From positions 124,001 to 188,000 of the forward strand of contig NC_008757.1 of assembly GCF_000015505.1 (NCBI RefSeq): a stretch of DNA of 64,000 nucleotides. Direction: 5' to 3'. Position 1 is the stretch's first letter. The number at the start of each line of letters is the position of its first letter. Below the pieces are notes generated by a model, which ran no database searches, was not told where the DNA came from, and was given only the letters and a program-made list of their open reading frames with translations. The stretch comes from Polaromonas naphthalenivorans CJ2 (GTDB lineage: Bacteria > Pseudomonadota > Gammaproteobacteria > Burkholderiales > Burkholderiaceae_C). The position numbers were made by a program, and so were the translations under genes. This document shows, piece after piece, positions 8,049 to 17,165 of the stretch.

Positions 8049-11000
8049 ATGAAACTTCAGGAAACTCCTTTCATGCTCAAGGACCTGCTCGGCGCCCGCG
8101 TGACGGCCAGGGATTTCGACCCGACCCAGTGGCAAGTCGGCCAGGAAGTGGTGCTGCGGCTGCGACAGGACGAATTGCTGCTACGGCAAAACGATCAGGT
8201 GACGGCCCTGGCACTGACATCGGAGTCTGGATCGATGGACTTTCATGCCCAGAACCTCGATGCCTTGTGGCTGCTGGTGCGTGTCAAGCCCGGCATGGTC
8301 TGGCTTCAATGCCTGGTGCCGATGCAGACCTGCCAGTGCGAGCCTGGCTTGGACTTCGGTGCGGATCAACGCACGGCAGACAGCCTGCATCAGCAGCAGC
8401 TCATCGGGCAGCCCGACATCGCCGAAGCAATGCGCTGGCTGATGGAGGAATTTGTCTGCACGACAGAAGATGGCTCGTCCAGCCGCGTGTTCATGGCCAT
8501 CCATGCTCGGCAGGATCAGCGGCAGATGCAATTGGTCGGGCGCCGTTACGTGGTGGACTTGAAGCGCGATGCCGAGCAGGCGCTCTGGGTGGAGCGCATT
8601 GCTAAGCGTCGACGTGAAAGTGACGAACCTTTTGCCCTGCTCAACGGCCATAACCGATTCGTCGATGCCAGCCAGGGCATGCAGGCGCAAACCGGTGCGC
8701 AGCGGGCAATACTCGATGCAGCAGTCAACAGTTTCGGCACTTATTTGGAACTATGGCATCTCTACGGCCAGAAAGAATGGGACAAGGATGTGCAGCGAGC
8801 ATCCGAGCTCAAGGCGTTGCGCTACAGCGCCTGCCAGCCTGCCAGCGAGGAAGGCGGCGGATGGCGGCTGAGCGTGCAGCGTGATGAATTGAAAGAGTTT
8901 TCCCAGCGTTGGCGCACTCTGGCTGGTGATGATGACCAGCTTGAAATCGATGAAGACGCGCCGGACTGGAGCAGCGAGCATTACACCGATCTGAGTGTGC
9001 GCGACAAGCGGCGCCTGTTTCGCGGCAAACCGCAGTGGCGTGCCGAGCACCTGATTCTGGAGGGAGAATCCGGAACACGACCGCCACAGGCTGGGTACGT
9101 GTACCTGTCGCTGGCGGGAAACCGCACGCAGCAGGAACGGCGCCAGCATGCACGGCGCGCCATCGAGGCCGGGCTGGGCGTACCGGCCCTGCGCAATCTT
9201 CTGCAGGACTTGCCCACGCCAACCCAGCGCCCATCTCGTCTTCCGGGACTCACTGTCTACGCACGCCAGAGTTTTAAGAGCGGCCGTGCCACGGACAAGC
9301 AGGAAGAAGCGATCCGCGTGGCGCTGAACACACCGGACGTCGCGCTGATCATCGGCCCGCCAGGCACGGGCAAGACCCAGGTGATCGCGGCACTGGAGCG
9401 AAGACTCGCTGAACTCAATGAGGGTCAGGTGATTGCGCAAGAAGTGCTAATTTCCAGCTTTCAGCATGATGCCGTCGAAAACGCGTTGGACCGCACCGAT
9501 GTCTACGGTCTGCCAGCGGTGAAAGTAGGGCGATCGAGCCGACAAGAAGGAGTCGACCCAGTACAGGCGTGGTGTCACAAACACGAGGTGATTCTCGATA
9601 AACGCCTCGATGAACTTAGTAGCCAGGAGCCCACGCAGGCCCTTTTGCAGCAATTGGGCAAACTGCTCAACAGTCTGCTGATCCTGGGCACGCCTTCATC
9701 TCGGCGCGAGGAATCCTTTCTGGCCTTGGAAGGCTTGCTGGCCCGACTCGCGACCGAGGCCCGCATCCGGCCATCATCGCGCTGGCAGACGGACTGGGAG
9801 GCATACCGCGAGCATGCAGCCGACCAGCCGACCAGCGGTCACGACCTGATGCCGGGGCGGCGCAGGCAGTTGACGCGCCTGGTGCGCGGATTGCGCACCC
9901 TGGCGAGCTCGTTCGAAGACGATGGGCCGCAGCGCGCCCGCATTGCACTGGGGCTGCTCCAGGAAGTGCCTGGCCTGCTGACCCAGCAAGACAAGGCGCT
10001 GCTGCAACGTGCCTCCAGCCTGAACGCCGTGGAGCCAACACTGCTGGCAGAACTTGCCGTCCTGCGTGACCAGTTGCTCGATCGGCTGCGCCCTGACTCG
10101 CGTTCTGCGACTGTTCGTTCGCAGTTCGACGCATCAACTCTCGCGCTGCTGCAACGCTTGCACACAGAACTGGCTGACAAGGTGGCGGCCACGCGCCACC
10201 ATCAGTACGGGGTACTGGAACGCTACCGAGATGCCTTTCGTTCCCACCCAGGCTGGGTGCGCAAGGCGATCGAAAACTACAGCAGCATCGTGGGGGCCAC
10301 CTGCCAGCAGTCAGCCAGCCGCCAGATGAGCGAGCTGAAAAATACGGCTGGCGACTCCATGGCCGGCATGCAGTTCACCAGCGTGGTGATCGACGAGGCG
10401 GCCAGGGCCAATCCACTGGATCTGTTTATTCCGATGGCTTTGGCCAAGCGACGCATCGTGCTGGTGGGGGACCACCGCCAGCTCCCGCACCTGCTCGATA
10501 CGGACATCGAGGAAGACATCCGTGCCGAGCGGGGCGATCAGGTGCACAGCAACACCTACAAGGACAGCTTGTTTGAGCGCCTGTGGCGCCAGTTCAAGCA
10601 GCGCGAAGCGGCCGATGGTTTTTCGCGTGTGGTGATGCTCGACACCCAGTTTCGCATGCATCCCAGGCTGGGAGATTTCGTCAGTCAGCAGTTCTACGAG
10701 AACGCCGGCTTGGGCAAAGTGCACTCTGGGCGCAAAGCCGAAGACTTCATCGCAGAAGTACCTGGCTTTGGCGGGGCCGTGTGTGCCTGGAGGGATGTGT
10801 CTGCAGAGGCAGGCCGCGAGGAGTCTCATGGCACCAGCCGGCGCCGCCGGCCAGAGGCGAAGCAGGTCGCCCGGGAGGTCCAGCGCCTACTGACGGTATT
10901 GCAGCAGGACATGAGCGTGGGGGTTATCACCTTTTATGCAGCCCAGCGCGACTGCATTTTCGAGGAACTCGCTGGGCTTGGCATCTCCGAAAAAGGGGAG

Positions 11001-11375
11001 GGTGGCTGGCGGGTGCGTCCCGAGCATGCGGCCAATGTGCAGTGCGCCGAGCGGCTGCGCATCGGCACGGTGGATGCCTTCCAGGGCAAGGAGTTCGATG
11101 TGGTGGTGCTGTCAGTGGTACGCAGCAATCCACTGCCTCTGGGCTTGCGTGAAGAGGCGGACAGCGAAGAGGCTTATGAAAAGCCAGCCAGCCGCAAGTA
11201 CGGCCACCTGCGCACCTCGAATCGCCTGAACGTGGCCATGAGCCGCCAGCGTCGGCTGCTGGTGGCTGTGGGTGATCAGGCCATGTTCAGCGGCAAGGCG
11301 GCCTGCCAGGCCGTCCCCGAAATGAACGCCTTTCTGGAACTTTGCCAACAGGAGGCTCAGCATGTCAGCGCCTGA
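8049..11375 (+). CDS. Upf1/DNA2-like superfamily 1 helicase
   Basis: An 1108-residue protein. A large N-terminal part (~1-410) without recognised motifs precedes an SF1 helicase core: motif I 'GPPGTGKTQ' (~437), motif II 'VVIDEAARA' (~780), motif III 'LVGDHRQLPH', 'LDTQFRMHP', motif V 'TVDAFQGKEFD' (~1007) and motif VI 'NRLNVAMSRQR'. A long insertion between motifs I and II (~480-740) is alpha-helical. ATG 8049 is preferred over earlier in-frame codons because those lie inside the kinase gene, and it follows that stop by 7 bases. Upf1-like helicases act on RNA or DNA; together with McrB/McrC-like neighbours a nucleic-acid-processing complex is likely. Confidence 0.88.
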   Translation: MKLQETPFMLKDLLGARVTARDFDPTQWQVGQEVVLRLRQDELLLRQNDQVTALALTSESGSMDFHAQNLDALWLLVRVKPGMVWLQCLVPMQTCQCEPGLDFGADQRTADSLHQQQLIGQPDIAEAMRWLMEEFVCTTEDGSSSRVFMAIHARQDQRQMQLVGRRYVVDLKRDAEQALWVERIAKRRRESDEPFALLNGHNRFVDASQGMQAQTGAQRAILDAAVNSFGTYLELWHLYGQKEWDKDVQRASELKALRYSACQPASEEGGGWRLSVQRDELKEFSQRWRTLAGDDDQLEIDEDAPDWSSEHYTDLSVRDKRRLFRGKPQWRAEHLILEGESGTRPPQAGYVYLSLAGNRTQQERRQHARRAIEAGLGVPALRNLLQDLPTPTQRPSRLPGLTVYARQSFKSGRATDKQEEAIRVALNTPDVALIIGPPGTGKTQVIAALERRLAELNEGQVIAQEVLISSFQHDAVENALDRTDVYGLPAVKVGRSSRQEGVDPVQAWCHKHEVILDKRLDELSSQEPTQALLQQLGKLLNSLLILGTPSSRREESFLALEGLLARLATEARIRPSSRWQTDWEAYREHAADQPTSGHDLMPGRRRQLTRLVRGLRTLASSFEDDGPQRARIALGLLQEVPGLLTQQDKALLQRASSLNAVEPTLLAELAVLRDQLLDRLRPDSRSATVRSQFDASTLALLQRLHTELADKVAATRHHQYGVLERYRDAFRSHPGWVRKAIENYSSIVGATCQQSASRQMSELKNTAGDSMAGMQFTSVVIDEAARANPLDLFIPMALAKRRIVLVGDHRQLPHLLDTDIEEDIRAERGDQVHSNTYKDSLFERLWRQFKQREAADGFSRVVMLDTQFRMHPRLGDFVSQQFYENAGLGKVHSGRKAEDFIAEVPGFGGAVCAWRDVSAEAGREESHGTSRRRRPEAKQVAREVQRLLTVLQQDMSVGVITFYAAQRDCIFEELAGLGISEKGEGGWRVRPEHAANVQCAERLRIGTVDAFQGKEFDVVVLSVVRSNPLPLGLREEADSEEAYEKPASRKYGHLRTSNRLNVAMSRQRRLLVAVGDQAMFSGKAACQAVPEMNAFLELCQQEAQHVSA

Positions 11376-12801
11376 GCGTTATTTGCGCTGGAACGGGCGT
11401 TCCCCACGTGGAAAGAAGCTGCCCCTGCTCTGGCCGGTGCTGGTCTGGACGGTGCTGGCACCGCAGGCATCGTTGCGTCTGAATGTCTTTCAGGAAGCCA
11501 TCCTGGGTTTGCTGCATGCAGGCGAACGCGACCTGAATCGGCTGGCAAGCCTGCTGGAGTTGGCGCCGGAATTGGTGGCCTACATCATCGCCAAGGAACT
11601 GCAGCCAATGCGTTTTGTGGATTCGCGGCAGCACGTTACCCCGGAAGGCGTGAAGTTGCTCAAGGGCGAGACTGGCCGCGAACCGCGTTTGACCTTGCAG
11701 TATGCATTTCAAGACGCCGTGTTTGGCCAATGGCTTCCCCGCCTGAGTACAAACTTGCCAGAGGTGATGCCGCGCGAGGGCGGCAGGGCCGAGCGCCCGG
11801 AGTTTATGTTCAACCGTGACAGCGGCTGGGTGGATCGGCCATTCCTGCTGCCTCGCAGAGATTGGGCGGGCCCACCTGAGAAGAAACTGGTGCTGCAAGC
11901 CTGGCGGCAATGCCAGCGGGCACAGGCGCAATCCAGCCAGGACGATACCGGCTTCGTGGCGGATTTCAGCAGCGAGGACATCGATTTCGTCGGTGACCAG
12001 CCGATGCAGGCTAGGGTCTGGTGCGACCTGTATATCAATCCGGATGACCCGCAGCCCTGGCTGGTCAGCGACCCATGGCATTTAACTGGGGCTGCAAAAT
12101 GGTTGCGCGAGCCTTTGCAAAAGGAATTGCCCAGGTTTGCACAGCTGGCCGAGCGCATTGGAAAGCTTTTGCCTGAAGTCGGCGCCAGCGATAAGGAGAC
12201 CGAACTTCAGGTTGAGCTAAAGCTGGCCGCGATGCCCCACCTGACCAAGCCCGAGCATGCACTTCTGCGTGAGCATTTGGGCCGTGTGATGCGTCAACGT
12301 GGCCGGCTGGAGCAGCAGGAGAGGACTCACCAGGAAGAACTGAACAGCCTGGCGCAGGAATGCGCATCGTTGCTGGAGGCCATTGTGAAATGGTTGCTGG
12401 AGCGCTGGCCGGTGGATGCCAGTGACTGGCCCCGTACGCATTGGAGCCGCCAACACGGGAGCGAGTTGTTGAGCCAGTTGCCTTTGCGGGCTGATTTGAG
12501 CCGCCAAGTGATCGCCATCTTGTGTGGTCAAGAAGCCAAAGTGGTCCGGCTGGCGGTGATGCTCAAAGACCGCCCTTTCAAGGCTCTGCTGTTCGGCGCC
12601 TTGCTGTGTACGCATGAGCATGCCGACCACCCCTTGCGCCACCTTCCGGCAAACAGCCTCCAATGGGATCGGGTGCTTGAATTGGTGGACAAGCGCAACA
12701 AGGGCAGCCACGCCAGCGGCCAGAGCATGGAGCGCCACGAAATGCTTGAATGGGCGGACTTCACCCTGGCATGGCACGAGCAATTCAAACCTTATTTCTA
12801 A
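11362..12801 (+). CDS. Winged-helix protein with possible C-terminal HEPN-like domain
   Basis: A 479-residue protein with no recognised family. Residues ~35-85 look like a winged helix ('FQEAILGLLHAGERDLNRLASLLELAPELVAYIIAKEL', then a beta-rich wing). The middle has a coiled-coil stretch (~300-345). The last 70 residues are helical and contain 'LVDKRNKGSHASG', an R-x4-H pattern with Asn after Arg, as in HEPN ribonucleases. The start has an excellent AGGAGG site and overlaps the helicase stop by 14 bases. If the HEPN call is right, this could be the toxic effector of the operon; otherwise it is a structural component of the McrBC-like assembly. Confidence 0.6.
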   Translation: MSAPERYLRWNGRSPRGKKLPLLWPVLVWTVLAPQASLRLNVFQEAILGLLHAGERDLNRLASLLELAPELVAYIIAKELQPMRFVDSRQHVTPEGVKLLKGETGREPRLTLQYAFQDAVFGQWLPRLSTNLPEVMPREGGRAERPEFMFNRDSGWVDRPFLLPRRDWAGPPEKKLVLQAWRQCQRAQAQSSQDDTGFVADFSSEDIDFVGDQPMQARVWCDLYINPDDPQPWLVSDPWHLTGAAKWLREPLQKELPRFAQLAERIGKLLPEVGASDKETELQVELKLAAMPHLTKPEHALLREHLGRVMRQRGRLEQQERTHQEELNSLAQECASLLEAIVKWLLERWPVDASDWPRTHWSRQHGSELLSQLPLRADLSRQVIAILCGQEAKVVRLAVMLKDRPFKALLFGALLCTHEHADHPLRHLPANSLQWDRVLELVDKRNKGSHASGQSMERHEMLEWADFTLAWHEQFKPYF

Positions 12802-12825
12802 TAAAAAAGCTAAATATCACACCTC

Positions 12826-15267
12826 ATGGCAAAAAAGAATAAACCGAATTATCCGAACCAAAAAGCTTACGCTGCGGGTACGACACCCGCACCTGCATCT
12901 TCATCTGCGCCGAGTGGGTTGTTCGGGCGAATGTTTGCGACGGTTAAACAGGCCGCCCCTGTGCTGAAAATGGATGCGCCACATTGGGATGAAGATCAGG
13001 TCAAGGATTTATGGGGAAAACTGCCCACACCAGAGCAGCTTCGGTTCCAGGTCTTTACTGATCAGTTCACACAACTTGGAACTCAGATGAAGGAAGCGCA
13101 TGAGCGCTTCGTCGCTGCGGAATCGGATTTCAACGCGCAGCAGCAGGCTGGGGACGCCAAACTGGCGCAGGAAATTTCCCGACTTGGCGCCGAACACCAA
13201 GCGATCAGCGATGGCCATGCTGCGTTGAGTGCAGAGCGTGAACACTTGCGCACCACCCAGGCAGCGTTGGAGAACGAGCGAGCCGGACTGCAGCAACACC
13301 GTCTGGCCATCACCCGCCAGGAAGAACACCTTACCGTTCGGGAGGCCGAACTGCGTGGTGGCCTGGTGGCCGAGCGTGAGCAGTCGCTCGCAGAGCTGCG
13401 CAAGCAGGTGTCCGATCTGGAAACGCTGAGAAACCGCCTTCCTGCCGACATGGACAAGGAGCGCCAGACATTGCTGGCCCAAGCCCGGCTGGATGCACAA
13501 GCCTTGATGGCCAGTGCCGAGCAACATGCCGCCACGCTGCACGGACGGGAAATCAGGCTCAATACGCTGGAGCTGGAGCTGGACAAGCGCAATGAGCGCC
13601 AGCAGATGAACGAGGAGTTGCTCCAGGTAAGGTGCGCGTCGCTCACCAAGGAGATTGAGGAAGGCTTTCAACGCCAATTGGATGACAAAGAGGAACAACT
13701 CCAGCGCAGGCTCAAGGATCTGGACAAGCTGCACAACAGGATAGACCAGCAGCAGTCAGAACTCGATGGCTTGGAGAGTCTGCGTGATCAGGTGGGAGAC
13801 GATCCGCAGCGCATGCTGGATGAACTTGATGCCTTGCGGCAGGACAAGCGCGCTCTGGATCGGGAAGTGCAGGCACTGCGCGCCAATCGCTCGGAAGATG
13901 ACGCCAATGAACTGCGCAGCCAGCGTGACCGGCTTCAAGAGCGGCTGACGAAAGATGAAAATGAACTGTTCGATTTACGTCATCGCGAGTCGGTGTGGCG
14001 CAGCAGTGTCACAGAACAGCAAGACTGGCAAAAGGCACGCAAGGTCTTAGAAAAAAATCGGGAACTGCTGCACGATGTCGTTGATCGCTTGCAGAGCGAT
14101 GTGGATGGAATGCTCAGCAAGCAAAAGGAAAATACTGTATTTCCTGAACTGACCCGCATGGACCTGGAACTCATCAAGCCGGTTCACACCGATCCAGTGC
14201 CAGAGCTGAAGCACCTCGTGGGCGATTTGCAAGCGCGCATTCTGTATGCCGAGCCGGGCAAAGAGTTGCACTTTCGCAAGGAGGAGTTGCAGCTCTTCGT
14301 GGGCGGCCTGGCCATGAGCCAGCTGCACATTTTTCAGGGTATCAGCGGCACTGGAAAGACCAGCTTGGCGACGGCCTTTGCCAAGGCGGTGGGCGGGGAA
14401 TGCACGATTGTGCCGGTGCAGGCGGGCTGGCGTGAGCGCGCCGACCTGCTGGGCCACTTCAACTCTTTCGAGAAGCGCTACTACGAGCGCAACACGCTGC
14501 AAGCCCTCTACCGCGCACAGACCGAAGCTGATCAGGATCGCCTTCACATCGTGCTGCTGGACGAGATGAACCTGTCGCGACCCGAGCAATATTTTGCCGA
14601 GTTCCTCTCGGCGATGGAACTGAGCGAGCGGGATCGCTGGATCAACCTGATGGAGGCACGACCTGCACATGGTGCACCGACCAAGCTGAGAAATGGACGC
14701 GACATCTTGCTTCCGCCCAATCTCTGGTTCATTGGCACGGCCAACCACGATGAAACCACTAATGCATTTGCCGATAAGACGCATGACCGGGCCTTTGTGC
14801 TGGAATTGCCCAAGCAGGACACCGTGAAAGAAAAGATCGCCAAGCCGCAGTCGCGTGCGAGCTGGAGCTTTGAGAGCCTGAACCGGCAGTTCAACAAGGC
14901 TCGCGATAAATACAAGGATCAGATTGCCGAGCTACAGACGCTCATCAACCAAAGCAGCCTGACTACTTTGCTCAGCGAAACATTCAGACTGGGCTGGGGC
15001 AATCGGCTGGAGTCGCAGATGCAGCGCTTCGTGCCGGTGGTGTTGGAAGCGGGCGGCTCTGAAGCGCTGGCCGTGGACCATCTGCTGGCCAGCCGCATGT
15101 TTCGCGATGGCAAGGTGATCGGCCGGCATGACGTGGATGCAAACAAACTGCATCAGGTGGAAGATGCACTGAGAGTGATGTGGGAGGACTGCGAGCTCAC
15201 GGGCGAACCCACCCGTTGCCTGGCCGCACTCGAAAGCGACATCGAGCGCCTGGACTCGGGCAGATGA
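12826..15267 (+). CDS. Coiled-coil McrB-like AAA+ ATPase
   Basis: An 813-residue protein. A lysine-rich, low-complexity head (1-40) is followed by a long coiled coil (~70-420, Glu/Arg/Gln-rich heptads) and a C-terminal AAA+ domain of the McrB/MoxR type: Walker A 'GISGTGKTS' (~505), Walker B 'HIVLLDEMNLSRPEQYF' (~574) and sensor 'LWFIGTANHDETT'. McrB itself uses GTP through an MNxxD motif, which is absent here, so the nucleotide preference is unknown. Its stop overlaps the ATG of the DUF2357 gene by four bases (ATGA), as in mcrBC operons. It is expected to form hexamers that drive the downstream partner. Confidence 0.85.
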   Translation: MAKKNKPNYPNQKAYAAGTTPAPASSSAPSGLFGRMFATVKQAAPVLKMDAPHWDEDQVKDLWGKLPTPEQLRFQVFTDQFTQLGTQMKEAHERFVAAESDFNAQQQAGDAKLAQEISRLGAEHQAISDGHAALSAEREHLRTTQAALENERAGLQQHRLAITRQEEHLTVREAELRGGLVAEREQSLAELRKQVSDLETLRNRLPADMDKERQTLLAQARLDAQALMASAEQHAATLHGREIRLNTLELELDKRNERQQMNEELLQVRCASLTKEIEEGFQRQLDDKEEQLQRRLKDLDKLHNRIDQQQSELDGLESLRDQVGDDPQRMLDELDALRQDKRALDREVQALRANRSEDDANELRSQRDRLQERLTKDENELFDLRHRESVWRSSVTEQQDWQKARKVLEKNRELLHDVVDRLQSDVDGMLSKQKENTVFPELTRMDLELIKPVHTDPVPELKHLVGDLQARILYAEPGKELHFRKEELQLFVGGLAMSQLHIFQGISGTGKTSLATAFAKAVGGECTIVPVQAGWRERADLLGHFNSFEKRYYERNTLQALYRAQTEADQDRLHIVLLDEMNLSRPEQYFAEFLSAMELSERDRWINLMEARPAHGAPTKLRNGRDILLPPNLWFIGTANHDETTNAFADKTHDRAFVLELPKQDTVKEKIAKPQSRASWSFESLNRQFNKARDKYKDQIAELQTLINQSSLTTLLSETFRLGWGNRLESQMQRFVPVVLEAGGSEALAVDHLLASRMFRDGKVIGRHDVDANKLHQVEDALRVMWEDCELTGEPTRCLAALESDIERLDSGR

Positions 15268-17159
15268 AGGTCTTTGACCGCTATGTCGGCGCCGATGTGG
15301 AGTTGCCTGCCGAAGTGGATCCCGGGCGCTACCGCTTGCTTGCACCGGTGTGTCTTAACGGGACCCTCCTATTGCAGGCGGGTGAAGTGTTGTGGAGCGA
15401 CGGCGGCAGCCGCTGCCTGCTGACGGAAAGTCTGTCCGATGAGCAGGTCCGCAGTTTCAGGACTTCTCCCGCTGAGCAGGACGGGCAGACGCCTGGTTCT
15501 GTCATTGACGCGGCCGTGCTGGCTGTGGCCGAGCAAGTGGAATCGATGAACCCGGGGGACAGTCTGCCATCGCCAGTGATGCCAACGAAGCTGGGAGAGT
15601 TGGCGCAGATGTACCCCTTGGAGCGACTGCTGGAAACAACCCTGTCGGCAGGACATCTGCAAACCATCGCCAAGCGCCCGCGCATGGACATGCGTTACGA
15701 CACCGAAATGCTGCCCGTGTCCCGCGTCCAGCGGATGGCGGTGGATGCGGTGACGCGTCTGGCCTCGCATTCCGAGGACTGGATCCGCCGCGAGATCACG
15801 GGCGTCGTGCCAGGACGGCTCAAGGCGGAGATCAGCCAGGACGAACTGGTAATTTATGAGAACATTGTCTTCGCTCGACTGCTTGATCGTCTTCGTAAAA
15901 CGCTGCGCAAGCGTCTGCGCGATCTCGATGCCTTATTGTCCAAGCAGGCTGAAGCTGGAAAGCTGGAGAATGCCCAGCACTTTGACCACCGTCTAAGGCA
16001 TGACTTGTGTGAACTCTGGGGTCGGTCTTTTGCCGATCAACCTGGAGCCGGCAAATCGGTGCATGTCACGCGCGACCAAATCAGCGCACTTTTGGGCAAG
16101 GTGACGCAGCTTCAGCGAAGCACGGTAGTTCAGGCAATTCCCCCGATGCAGCAGGTGCCGCTGTCTTTGCGCAGCACCAATATTTTGCAGCATGACCCCC
16201 ATTACCGCCATCTGCGGCCTTTGTGGTTGCTCGCCCATTCCACCTTGCTTCAGCAAGCACGCAGCCCGCAAGACTGGCTCAACGATCAGCGGCAACGGGC
16301 TCAACGCTACAGCGCTTATACCGGGTTGCTGGTTCGCCATGCCTTGCATGCCAGCAAGATGGTTGATCCGCAGGGTGAAGGGGCATCCTGGCGCTTCGGC
16401 CCATCGACACTGACACTGCGCAGCGAGCGCGGGGACTGGATCTTGCAACTGCGCACCGGTACGGGGTCAGTTGAGCAGCTGACCGTGGTACCTGCTTGGC
16501 GTGGTTGCCGTGACTGGGAGGGTCAAAAGCTTGATCGCTGTGTGTTGTTTTGCCATCCAGACGAGACGGAGGCAGATGACAGCGCAACAGGCAGCGACAG
16601 TGTGCTCAATCCGTTGCAGTTCTATGGTGTTGAGCGTGTGCGGCAGGCGATCGAGCGATGGCTGCTGGCTCAACTGCTGATTCGGTATCCGTTCCACGTC
16701 AAGAATGTGCCAGCAGCCTTAGCCAACGATTGCAAAAATGCTGCGCCTAATTTCATCAAGGTTGACGGGCGATCACTCAGCATCATCGGCGCACCAGACG
16801 CGCAAGTCAGAGCGAAACTGGAAGAGTTCATGCGTGCCGGCAAGACCAGCCAGGAAACCACTCATGCAATCACTAATGCGCTGGATCAGGCCAAACTGCT
16901 GGCCAAATGCCGGCTTTGTGGTCAATCCGTAGCACCCAGTGACTTTAAAAAATCTGCACATGGATTCAAGGCCAGTTGTGGCTGTGGTCACACCTGGACG
17001 TTTCAGCGATCAGGCGATGGTACCCTGCAGGCAGCGTACCGGCTTGGCGCTCAACAGCGTCCGTTTTCTGAGATCGGGAGTCGAGAACTTTTGATTGGGC
17101 CGGCTTCTTTTGCGCAACTTCCTCCACAGTCCACACAGAAAAAGCAGTGGGTTTCGTAG
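15264..17159 (+). CDS. DUF2357 / McrC-like partner protein with zinc ribbon
   Basis: A 631-residue protein starting at the ATGA overlap. The central 'MRYDTEMLPVSRVQRMAVDAVTRLASHSEDWIRREITGVVPGRLKAEISQDELVIYENIVFARLLDRL' region resembles DUF2357, the domain paired with McrB-like ATPases and McrC-type nucleases. The C-terminus has a four-Cys zinc ribbon ('CRLCGQ' ~548 and 'SCGCGH' ~570). I cannot pick out a certain PD-(D/E)xK nuclease signature, so cleavage activity is not claimed. It is the last gene of the plus-strand operon and ends 6 bases from the convergent phospholipase-D gene. Confidence 0.65.
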   Translation: MKVFDRYVGADVELPAEVDPGRYRLLAPVCLNGTLLLQAGEVLWSDGGSRCLLTESLSDEQVRSFRTSPAEQDGQTPGSVIDAAVLAVAEQVESMNPGDSLPSPVMPTKLGELAQMYPLERLLETTLSAGHLQTIAKRPRMDMRYDTEMLPVSRVQRMAVDAVTRLASHSEDWIRREITGVVPGRLKAEISQDELVIYENIVFARLLDRLRKTLRKRLRDLDALLSKQAEAGKLENAQHFDHRLRHDLCELWGRSFADQPGAGKSVHVTRDQISALLGKVTQLQRSTVVQAIPPMQQVPLSLRSTNILQHDPHYRHLRPLWLLAHSTLLQQARSPQDWLNDQRQRAQRYSAYTGLLVRHALHASKMVDPQGEGASWRFGPSTLTLRSERGDWILQLRTGTGSVEQLTVVPAWRGCRDWEGQKLDRCVLFCHPDETEADDSATGSDSVLNPLQFYGVERVRQAIERWLLAQLLIRYPFHVKNVPAALANDCKNAAPNFIKVDGRSLSIIGAPDAQVRAKLEEFMRAGKTSQETTHAITNALDQAKLLAKCRLCGQSVAPSDFKKSAHGFKASCGCGHTWTFQRSGDGTLQAAYRLGAQQRPFSEIGSRELLIGPASFAQLPPQSTQKKQWVS

Positions 17160-17165
17160 AGGCCG

